64,000 nt of DNA from Bradyrhizobium sp. CER78. Its GTDB lineage: Bacteria; Pseudomonadota; Alphaproteobacteria; Rhizobiales; Xanthobacteraceae. Location: NCBI RefSeq assembly GCF_029846235.1, contig NZ_JARVWP010000009.1, positions 248,001-312,000 on the forward strand, written 5' to 3'. Below the pieces are notes generated by a model, which worked only from the letters and a program-made list of their open reading frames with translations, ran no database searches and was not told where the DNA came from. Of this stretch, positions 35,511 to 42,359 are shown piece after piece (position 1 is the stretch's first letter; each line of letters starts with the position of its first letter). The translations under genes were made by a program, and so were the position numbers.

Positions 35511-36911
35511 ATGTCCGACGCCACCCTGTCCATGCCAAACACTCTCGCTGCCGCGTGCTACCCGATCAAGGCCCTGCTCGCCGACATCGGCGATATCGCG
35601 ACGAGCCTCGATCCGGCCGATCTGCGGCGGAAGTCGCGCGACTACTACTGGTATTCGCCAATCCTCGCCGCCCGGTTGAGGGACAAGGTTGCAGACATCA
35701 TCATCACGCCGCGCGACGAGGCCGACGTGGTCCGCGTCGCCGCCGCCTGCTACCGCCATCGCATCCCGCTCACCGTGCGGGGAGGCGCGACCGGAAACTA
35801 CGGTCAATGCGTGCCGCTCGAAGGCGGCGTTCTGCTCGACATGTCCGCCATGAACCGCATCGAATGGCAGACGCCGGGTATCGTCCGCGTCGAAGCCGGC
35901 GCCAAGCTGTTCGACATTGACGCACAGACCCGGCCGCTCGGTTGGGAGCTCCGCATGCATCCGTCCACCAAGCGCATGGCGCAGATCGGCGGCTTTGTCG
36001 CCGGAGGATCCGGCGGTATCGGCAGCGTCACCTTTGGCGGCATGCGCGAGCCCGGCAACATCCTCGCCGCGCGTATCGTCACCGTAGAGGAGACGCCGCG
36101 CGTGATCGAGCTGCGCGGCGACGCGGCGCAGAAGATCAGCCGCGCCTACGGCACAACAGGCATCATCACGGTGCTGGAAATGCCGCTGGCGCCGGCGCTG
36201 CCATGGATCGACGTGATCGTTGCCTTTGACGACTTCGCTGAGTCAATCCGCTTCGGTCGCGCGATCGCAATGGCGGACGGCGTGGTCAAGAAGCTGCTGG
36301 CGCCGATCGAGTGGCCGCTACCGCAGAACTTCGCCAGCCTTCGCCAGTATTGCCCTGACGGCAAGGCTGTGCTGCTCGGCATGATCGGATCGATGTCGAT
36401 CGAGAGCTTCGAGACGCTGCTCGACTCATTCGGCGGCACCCTCACCTACAAGGCGCCGAGCGAGGACGTGCTTACGAAGGCGCCGCTCTACGAGCATAGC
36501 TGGAACCACTGCACGCTGCAGACGTTCAAGGTCGATCGCAGCATCACCTACCTGCAGGTGCTCTATCCACACAACCGCATTGTCGAGGCGGCCGCAGAGA
36601 TCGGCGCCCGGTTCGAAGGCGAGGTGATGCAGCACCTCGAATTCATCCGCATCAACGGACTAATGACCGCGAGCGGACTCCCCGTGATCCGCTATTCGAC
36701 GCCGGAACGCCTCGACGAGATCATGGCAGCCTATGAAGCACTCGGAATCATGATTGCCAATCCGCATGTTGTTACGCTGGAGGACGGCAGCCGATACAAG
36801 CGCGTCGACGCCGACCAGCTGAGCTTCAAGCATGAGGTGGATCCGCTCGGCTTGCTCAATCCGGGCAAGATGCGCAGCTTCGTTCCGCGCTTGCCGGGAG
36901 CGCAGCAGTGA
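35511..36911 (+). CDS. FAD-linked oxidase (FAD-binding type 4 domain, GlcD-like)
   Basis: The 466-residue protein has an N-terminal FAD-binding type 4 (PCMH) domain (about residues 50-230, with VRGGATGNYGQCVPLEGG) and a C-terminal oxidase domain. Such enzymes oxidise alcohols, hydroxy acids or amines. Its stop overlaps the ATPase start by 4 bp. Within the operon it probably oxidises the product of the Rieske enzyme; the substrate is unknown. Confidence 0.83.
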   Translation: MSDATLSMPNTLAAACYPIKALLADIGDIATSLDPADLRRKSRDYYWYSPILAARLRDKVADIIITPRDEADVVRVAAACYRHRIPLTVRGGATGNYGQCVPLEGGVLLDMSAMNRIEWQTPGIVRVEAGAKLFDIDAQTRPLGWELRMHPSTKRMAQIGGFVAGGSGGIGSVTFGGMREPGNILAARIVTVEETPRVIELRGDAAQKISRAYGTTGIITVLEMPLAPALPWIDVIVAFDDFAESIRFGRAIAMADGVVKKLLAPIEWPLPQNFASLRQYCPDGKAVLLGMIGSMSIESFETLLDSFGGTLTYKAPSEDVLTKAPLYEHSWNHCTLQTFKVDRSITYLQVLYPHNRIVEAAAEIGARFEGEVMQHLEFIRINGLMTASGLPVIRYSTPERLDEIMAAYEALGIMIANPHVVTLEDGSRYKRVDADQLSFKHEVDPLGLLNPGKMRSFVPRLPGAQQ

Positions 36912-37753
36912 ATGTCATGCCCATGTTCGAGGCGAAGCCTCCCGAGCTCGTCGCCGCGCCCGCCCCATCGCGCGCATTGCTGCAGCTTGCGGGCGTCTCC
37001 AAGACCTTCACCAACAGGACGCTGGCGCTTGAGGGCGTTGACCTGACCGTCCGGCCCGGCGAGTTCCTCACCTTGCTCGGAGCGTCGGGCTGCGGAAAGT
37101 CCACGCTCCTGAAGATGATCGCCGGCCTCAGCGCGCCCACGACCGGTACCATCGACTGGCCGACCTCGACCTACGATGCGCGCGGAGAGCCCGACCGCTC
37201 GCTCGGCTTCGTGTTCCAGGAACCGACGCTGCTGCCTTGGCGGACGGTGTTCGACAACGTCTATCTGCCGCTGATGCTCGGCGGCGCGCGTCGCCGGGAT
37301 GTGCGCGAGCGCATCATGGAAGTACTGGCGCAGGTCGGCCTCACGCGCTTTGCCGACGCTTATCCGCGCGAGCTCTCGGGTGGCATGCGAATGCGTGTCT
37401 CGGTGGCTCGTGCCATGGCGACCAACCCGCGCATCCTGTTGATGGACGAACCTTTCGCCGCGCTGGACGAAATCACTCGCACGAAGCTCAACAACGATCT
37501 TATGCAACTGTTTGCGAAGAACAACCTCACGGTGATCTTCGTAACCCACAGCGTCTACGAATCGGTCTATTTGTCGTCGCGGATCGTGGTGATGCGCGCA
37601 CGGCCCGGCCGCATGAGCACCGAGATCGCGATATCAGCACCCTACCCACGCAACGAAGACTTCCGCGTCTCGCCGATCTACAACGATTATTGCCGACGCG
37701 CTTCGGAGGCGCTGCGCCAAGCCATGGCGCAGAGCACCGACGAGCCGGAGTGA
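36908..37753 (+). CDS. ABC transporter ATP-binding protein (NitT/TauT type)
   Basis: The 281-residue ATPase has Walker A GASGCGKST, signature LSGGMRMR and Walker B LLMDEPFAALDE. It begins at a GTG overlapping the FAD oxidase stop and ends overlapping the RidA start by 4 bp. It energises the permease encoded at 33620-34420. Confidence 0.9.
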   Translation: MNVMPMFEAKPPELVAAPAPSRALLQLAGVSKTFTNRTLALEGVDLTVRPGEFLTLLGASGCGKSTLLKMIAGLSAPTTGTIDWPTSTYDARGEPDRSLGFVFQEPTLLPWRTVFDNVYLPLMLGGARRRDVRERIMEVLAQVGLTRFADAYPRELSGGMRMRVSVARAMATNPRILLMDEPFAALDEITRTKLNNDLMQLFAKNNLTVIFVTHSVYESVYLSSRIVVMRARPGRMSTEIAISAPYPRNEDFRVSPIYNDYCRRASEALRQAMAQSTDEPE

Positions 37754-38142
37754 ACACGGTGCTCCGCCATCTCATCCATGCGGGAATCCGCAAGCCGTTT
37801 GCCAATTACAGCCATGCGGTCGAAGTACAGGCCGGCGCACGACTGCTTTTCTGCTCGGGCCAACTCGGCATCTCGGCGAGCGACCGCATCCCGGAGGGCG
37901 TTGAAGAGCAGTCGGCGCTCTGCTTGGAGGCCATCGGCTTGTGCCTAGCCGAAGCCGGCATGGGCTTTCGCGACCTCGTACGCATCAACGCCTATGTTAC
38001 GGATCGCGCATGCATGGCGCCCTATATGGCCGTGCGCGATCGCTACGTGGCACTGCCGGCACCGGCCTCGACCCTGATGATCGTCAGCGGCTTTACGCGA
38101 CCGGAGTTCAAGGTCGAATTCGAGGCCCTTGCGGCGAAGTGA
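37750..38142 (+). CDS. RidA/YjgF family protein
   Basis: The 130-residue protein is a RidA-family trimer subunit (FCSGQLGIS near the N-terminus, VRINAYVTD in the middle, KVEFEALAAK at the end). RidA proteins hydrolyse reactive enamine/imine intermediates or, in pyrimidine degradation (RutC), aminoacrylate-type compounds. Its presence as the last gene, translated from a GTG overlapping the ATPase, suggests that an imine or enamine arises in this pathway. Confidence 0.87.
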   Translation: MNTVLRHLIHAGIRKPFANYSHAVEVQAGARLLFCSGQLGISASDRIPEGVEEQSALCLEAIGLCLAEAGMGFRDLVRINAYVTDRACMAPYMAVRDRYVALPAPASTLMIVSGFTRPEFKVEFEALAAK

Positions 38143-38699
38143 CAGCCGCAGCGCACGAATGCTTTTGTCGCGATTTCAATTGCATACCCGATCGGTATAC
38201 GAGCCCTATGCATTTGGCTCCAAAGCCATTGGCGTCCTAGACATGGAGTCGGCGCGCGAGATACGCTAGGCCATCGTCGCCAGACGCGGTATCTGGCACC
38301 CGCACAACCATCGCACGCTGCTTCGCGGCCGAGACAGCAACGGTCGTGCAGGTCTCTCGCCGCGCTACGGGCAGGAGTACAAAATCGCGGCAAATCGCAG
38401 TTTGGCGGACAAAATCGAGGGAGCGACTCGAACCCCTGACCCGAACGATCTGGTTTTGGTTCTGCAGCAAGCGGTATGTCGCTGTGACGGGCAGAACAGG
38501 TTGTCCGTTTTGCTCGCTCTAATTTCCGATTCTACGACGAGCAAGTAATCGACCTGTCCCATCGGATCTGCGTGCTGTATCGAATGGGGTGAAGACACAG
38601 AAACAAGGGAAAAGCCGAACAGCAATCTGGTGATGTCCGCCAAACCACAAAGCGTCGCACGAAACCCGTTTTGTTCTCGTCGACCGCTCCGCGAAGGGC
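38143..38699 (+). other. Gene-free stretch left of the tRNA fragments
   Basis: I see no credible gene here. A tRNA-like scrap around 38400-38460 (minus strand, TTCGAGT loop) does not fold as a T arm. Confidence 0.5.
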
Positions 38700-38721
38700 T
38701 TGGAAAACAAGAGTTTTCCAA
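38700..38721 (-). terminator. Hairpin directly after the tRNA-Lys fragment
   Basis: A 9-bp perfect stem (TTGGAAAAC/GTTTTCCAA) with a 4-nt loop begins right after the CCA of the tRNA-Lys 3' half on the minus strand. No U-tract follows. It may be the original tRNA terminator or a recombination-site arm. Confidence 0.45.
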
Positions 38722-38771
38722 TGGTGGGCGCACCAGGGCTCGAACCTGGGACCCGCTGATTAAGAGTCAGC
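38722..38771 (-). tRNA. tRNA-Lys(CTT) 3' half, partial
   Basis: On the minus strand the segment reads as anticodon stem GCTGA, loop CTCTTAA (anticodon CTT), stem TCAGC, variable GGGTC, a paired T arm (CCAGG-TTCGAGC-CCTGG), acceptor strand TGCGCCC, discriminator A and CCA, exactly 50 nt. No D arm or 5' acceptor strand lies upstream, so it cannot be a functional tRNA. A 3' half ending in CCA is the usual footprint of integrase-mediated insertion at a tRNA gene. Confidence 0.8.
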
Positions 38772-38933
38772 CTCGGGCTGAGGACAATCAATGGCTTACT
38801 GGTCGCACCACTGGGCTTATCCGGCCGAAAATGGGCATTCGTCGCACGATCATAATGCTTCGGTGGATTGTCTGTTACTCTGAACTACCCGTCGGATCGA
38901 AAGGCGTATTCCGCGATCGGCGGCATCGCGCGC

Positions 38934-38983
38934 CTGCCCTCCGTAGGCAAAGGTCACACGTTCGAATCGTGTCGGGTGCGCCA
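38934..38983 (+). tRNA. tRNA-Arg(CCG) 3' half, partial
   Basis: On the plus strand it reads anticodon stem CTGCC, loop CTCCGTA (anticodon CCG), stem GGCAA (one mismatch to CTGCC), variable AGGTC, T arm ACACG-TTCGAAT-CGTGT, acceptor strand CGGGTGC, discriminator G and CCA, again exactly 50 nt. No 5' half precedes it. It points away from the Lys fragment and toward the stress block, so it may mark the left end of that block. Confidence 0.8.
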
Positions 38984-39198
38984 TCTTTTCAGGCATTTTG
39001 GGGTGCTCTCCCGACCCGGCCGTTTCGCTTCGCACAAGCAGCGCGGGGCGGGACGACCACTGGACCTCCCCGAAGGCGATGCAAATCGCTTCCATCGATC
39101 ATGGATGATCGATCAGAGTAGGCGGAAAGGCTTCCGAAATGTCCCCACCGGGTGACGTTCGCAGAGCCACCCGTTACCTGGCACAGCGGCCGGGCTCG

Positions 39199-40017
39199 CT
39201 ATTTCACCTTCTGCTTCCCGGCTGGGGCGAGCACGACCGAGGCCTCGGTAGTCAGCACCCGGAAAGTGAACGTCTCCTGGAGGTAGAGCCCGACCGTTGT
39301 GTCGGTGTGGTTGAGATAGCCGATTGAGAGATCTTGGCCGATATCCAGCTCGAAATCGCCTCCTCGCGTCGTTAGAACAAAGGCGCCGTCGATGGCAGGC
39401 GCCCAGAAAACACCGCCATCAGCGAGCCGTTCGACGTGGTGGAAAACCGGGTATCCTTCATCACTTCCGCCGCTGGCCGCGGTGTACGCCTCCGCCCCAA
39501 GAACAAGGGCATATGGCCCATTGCAGCCGGCAAGCCTGAGTTCACTTACCGCTTGCGCGACGGCACTTGGATAAGCTCCTGCATTTGTGGGAAGAATTAG
39601 CCCTGAGTTGTTGCTGGCCCGGCGAATGCCCTCGATCCCTGCGGCAGCATATCCGTCGAAAATCGCACGGTCCTCCGCAAATGCAATTTTGCGGGCAGCG
39701 ACTTTGACCGGCGTCCAATCAGCGTCCAGGGCGCCGCGCTCGACGTCATCAATCTGCTGGCGGGAGAGCTGGAATGGGACGCGCAATTCGACGAGCGCCT
39801 TCATCTCGCGCTGCTGTGCCGTGATGCCCTCGCCTGGAGCCTGGAGTTGTTTGACATGGCCTGTGCATACCCCCGAAAAGCCACTCCCCCTAGCCTCGGG
39901 CACGTCGACCACACGCCGGCCGGCAAGGTGTCGCTTCAGGGTACGGGAAGCTTCCTGCTCGATTTGAGCCCATGCCGCATCGGATATTGGAGCGAGTTGC
40001 CGGTGGAGATTATTCAT
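39199..40017 (-). CDS. Encapsulin shell protein (family 1, linocin-M18/CFP29-like)
   Basis: The 272-residue protein matches family 1 encapsulins along its length (MNNLHRQLAPISDAAWAQIE at the start, FAEDRAIFDGYAAAGIEG in the middle). Such proteins have an HK97-phage-capsid fold and assemble into nanocompartments in the cytosol. Its ATG overlaps the stop of the DyP peroxidase gene by 8 bp, so shell and cargo are translationally coupled. The typical length (about 265-275) is kept. Confidence 0.92.
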   Translation of the reverse strand: MNNLHRQLAPISDAAWAQIEQEASRTLKRHLAGRRVVDVPEARGSGFSGVCTGHVKQLQAPGEGITAQQREMKALVELRVPFQLSRQQIDDVERGALDADWTPVKVAARKIAFAEDRAIFDGYAAAGIEGIRRASNNSGLILPTNAGAYPSAVAQAVSELRLAGCNGPYALVLGAEAYTAASGGSDEGYPVFHHVERLADGGVFWAPAIDGAFVLTTRGGDFELDIGQDLSIGYLNHTDTTVGLYLQETFTFRVLTTEASVVLAPAGKQKVK

Positions 40018-41095
40018 GGTTCGCCTTCTTGTTTAAGGAGCCAATTCCAAGCGACCCGTCGCTGACGGACAGATGTGTAGGAGCGGGATCTGACGAATCA
40101 GCCCAACGCCGCTCAACGTCGACCTGCGCCTCCGCGTCGGAAGCCGTGGCGCCGATGCCTTCAGGCGAGACCTCGTCGAGAAATGTTGCTGACGGCACGA
40201 AGAACAGCGCACCCGTAACGGCACGGCTGAAATCCAGCAACCGATCGTAGTTGCCAGCTGGTCGGCCGACAAACATGCTCTCGAGCATCTGCTCGATCCG
40301 GCGGGGCGAACGAGCGTAGCCTATGAAATAGGTGCCAAATTCACCCTTGCCAATTTCGCCGAAAGGCATGTTGTCGCGCACGATCTCGAGCTGCTCACCA
40401 TCTTCGATGATCGTCGTCAGGACGTTATGTGCGTAGGGTGCCTTGGCCGAATCCTGCTGCTCGATGTCGGACAGCTTGTGGCGACCGATGATACTCTCCT
40501 GCTCCGGAATGGATATGGCGTTCCATCGCTTCAGGTCGTGCAAATACTTCTGGGTGATGACGTAGCTTCCGCCAGCGAATGCAGGATCCTCCTGTCCGAC
40601 GGTCGTCGCGTTGACCGCGCCTTGATCGGACGGGTTCTCAGTTCCGTCGACGAATCCAAGCAAGTCGCGATCGTCAAAGTATTTGAACCCATGGACCTCG
40701 TCGATCGTCGTGACGGCCGTGCCTAGTTGGGACATGATCTGCGAGGCGAGCTCGAAGCACAGGTCCATGCGGACGGACCGAATATGAAAGAGGATGTCGC
40801 CCGGCGTGGAAACAGCGTGATGCACCCCGTGGATTTCCTTGAAGGGGTGGAGATCCCTGGGCCGCGGACGACCAAATAATCGATCCCAAGCATCGGAGCC
40901 CAACCCCATCACGCATGATAGCCGCGCTTCGAGATCCCGAAAGCCGACGGCTCGCAGCAGAGCCGACAGATCGGCACATAGACCGCGCACCGCAACTTCG
41001 CTGTCCTTTCCCGGATTGATCCTGACGACGAGAAATATCGCGGCTCGCGTCAGTTTCGCGATGACTGGTTGTGGTACGACGGGTGGCACGATCAC
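40010..41095 (-). CDS. DyP-type haem peroxidase, encapsulin cargo
   Basis: The 361-residue protein has the DyP signature GFVDGTENP (147-155, distal D150), candidate proximal H223 and R240 in IVRDNMPFG. The C-terminal tail ends with SDGSLGIGSLNKKANHE; LGIGSL is the known encapsulin cargo-loading motif. It is thus packaged in the shell encoded immediately downstream. DyP peroxidases oxidise diverse substrates with H2O2 and are linked to oxidative stress defence. Start is a GTG at 41095; a second in-frame GTG lies two codons on. Confidence 0.92.
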   Translation of the reverse strand: MIVPPVVPQPVIAKLTRAAIFLVVRINPGKDSEVAVRGLCADLSALLRAVGFRDLEARLSCVMGLGSDAWDRLFGRPRPRDLHPFKEIHGVHHAVSTPGDILFHIRSVRMDLCFELASQIMSQLGTAVTTIDEVHGFKYFDDRDLLGFVDGTENPSDQGAVNATTVGQEDPAFAGGSYVITQKYLHDLKRWNAISIPEQESIIGRHKLSDIEQQDSAKAPYAHNVLTTIIEDGEQLEIVRDNMPFGEIGKGEFGTYFIGYARSPRRIEQMLESMFVGRPAGNYDRLLDFSRAVTGALFFVPSATFLDEVSPEGIGATASDAEAQVDVERRWADSSDPAPTHLSVSDGSLGIGSLNKKANHE

Positions 41096-41294
41096 TCCAT
41101 GGCGGCCGGTCCGGAGCCCTCAAAGCGCTGCGTGCCCGTCCGCCTGAACATAGCGCGCGGCGTCGGTGCAGCGGCGGGTCTTCAGAACGAGGCGCGGAGC
41201 GGATACAACCGGTAACGCGATCGGGATAACGGAGACACCAGGCCGCGGTATCCCTTGAGGTGCATTCACTCCGATTGGTCAGGCCGAGATCTGG

Positions 41295-41489
41295 TCAATC
41301 CATATCCCGGAAGGCATGGCCATCTGCCTTGACGCCCGCGATCACGCTCGGCGGCAAAAGATCCTGAGCGGAGGTCCCGTCAAAAACCCAATCGCCCTTG
41401 TCCGCGAGGTCCGGGAGTTGCGCGCCCTTGCGGACGTAGATCCCAATCGTCGGCTTTTTCACATTGATGTAGAGATCGTATTCTTCCAT
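41295..41489 (-). CDS. Small conserved-looking protein behind a sigma-54 promoter
   Basis: The 64-residue product (MEEYDLYINVKKPTIGIYV at the start) is acidic and has no membrane segment. I do not recognise the family. It starts about 37 nt after the predicted transcription start of a full sigma-54 promoter with two upstream palindromes, so it is probably expressed with the stress regulon even though it stands alone. Confidence 0.7.
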   Translation of the reverse strand: MEEYDLYINVKKPTIGIYVRKGAQLPDLADKGDWVFDGTSAQDLLPPSVIAGVKADGHAFRDMD

Positions 41490-41537
41490 TGCGTCGATGC
41501 TTCCCTATTGCTCTGTCGCGCCATTCATCCGCTACGG

Positions 41538-41641
41538 AGCAACCGCCATGCCAATCTGAGTGCATCGCGATATCAATGGCTTATGCCGATCTGACAAACC
41601 GGTTCTGACAAACTGTCCGAACCAGCAAGGACAAATTGTCC
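41538..41641 (-). promoter_or_regulatory. Sigma-54 promoter A with IHF-like site and two palindromic activator sites
   Basis: Reading minus: sigma-54 box TGGCATGGCGGTTGCT at 41553-41538; IHF-like TATCAATGGCTTA at 41571-41583 (plus-strand reading); palindromes GACAAACTGTC at 41607-41617 and GGACAAATTGTCC at 41629-41641. The proximal palindrome centre is 59 bp from the -24 edge; the two centres are 23 bp apart. It drives the 64-aa gene at 41489. Confidence 0.88.
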
Positions 41642-41727
41642 AAACTACGCACGCACGCCTTACGCGGCCCCGAGTCAGATGCCGTCGGCGTGAAATCTGC
41701 CGCGGCGATCCCGCTGCAATATCCCGG

Positions 41728-41982
41728 CTATCCGAGATTGACCGGACGACCCGACGGTTCTTCTTCCAGTGTCAGCGCGATGTCCGCGTTAGCGGATAGG
41801 CGTACCTTGTCGCCCTCGACGCCGGCGACGAATCCCAACTCGATATAGTGCTGATGACCTTTGTGATGCCCGAAGCTGTCGCTCTTCTTCAGCCTGATGC
41901 GATCGCCTTCGACCCGATCGACTGTGCCGACATGCACGCCGTCAGCGCCGATGACTTCCATTCCGCCGTTGATCTTGTTCAT
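41728..41982 (-). CDS. DUF2171 domain protein, paralogue 1
   Basis: The 84-residue protein is a small PRC-barrel-like DUF2171 member (MEVIGADGVHVGTVDRVEGD, then GHHKGHQHYIELGFV). GGGAGAGG precedes the ATG at 41982. A paralogue of identical length lies 81 bp upstream on the same strand. Function is unknown; members often occur near stress genes. It is probably the last gene of the sod-clpB operon. Confidence 0.8.
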   Translation of the reverse strand: MNKINGGMEVIGADGVHVGTVDRVEGDRIRLKKSDSFGHHKGHQHYIELGFVAGVEGDKVRLSANADIALTLEEEPSGRPVNLG

Positions 41983-42063
41983 GACCGTACCTCTCCCTTC
42001 GAGTCCATTGCGATGGTTGTGTGAGCTATCATCCACGTACCCGCAGACTGTTCGTACCGATTG

Positions 42064-42318
42064 CTATTTGATGGGGCGTCCGGACTTTTCCTCCTCAAAG
42101 AGTTCAACGATGTTGGCATCGGAGCAGAGCCGTACCCTCTGATCCACGACGCTGTCCACGAAATCCATACCGATATAGTGGTGGTGTCGCTTGTGGTGTC
42201 CGCTGCTTTCGCTCTTCTTCAGCTTGATGCGATCGCCCTCGATGCCGTCGACGACACCGATCTGCACGCCGTCAAACCCGACGACAGCCATGCCTTCTTT
42301 GATCTGATGTTCCTTCAT
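42064..42318 (-). CDS. DUF2171 domain protein, paralogue 2
   Basis: An 84-residue paralogue of the neighbouring protein (MAVVGFDGVQIGVVDGIEGD, GHHKRHHHYIGMDFV), clearly a tandem duplication. The ATG at 42318 has AGCAGG upstream; a GTG at 42327 is possible. It follows clpB by 41 bp on the same strand. The His-rich GHHKxHxHYI stretch is conserved in both copies and could bind metal or nucleic acid, which is inference only. Confidence 0.8.
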   Translation of the reverse strand: MKEHQIKEGMAVVGFDGVQIGVVDGIEGDRIKLKKSESSGHHKRHHHYIGMDFVDSVVDQRVRLCSDANIVELFEEEKSGRPIK

Positions 42319-42359
42319 AAACTGCACCTGCTCGTTTCCATGTCATTCCAGGTTGACGC

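Noticed and set aside
38395..38460. tRNA-like sequence on minus (GGGGTTCGAGTC)
   Set aside because: The T-loop-like TTCGAGT is not flanked by complementary stems and no acceptor end with CCA follows, so a third tRNA fragment is not supported.
38494..38506. GAACAGGTTGTCC, resembling the regulon palindrome
   Set aside because: It has one mismatch, no second palindrome 21-23 bp away and no sigma-54 box at 58-59 bp.
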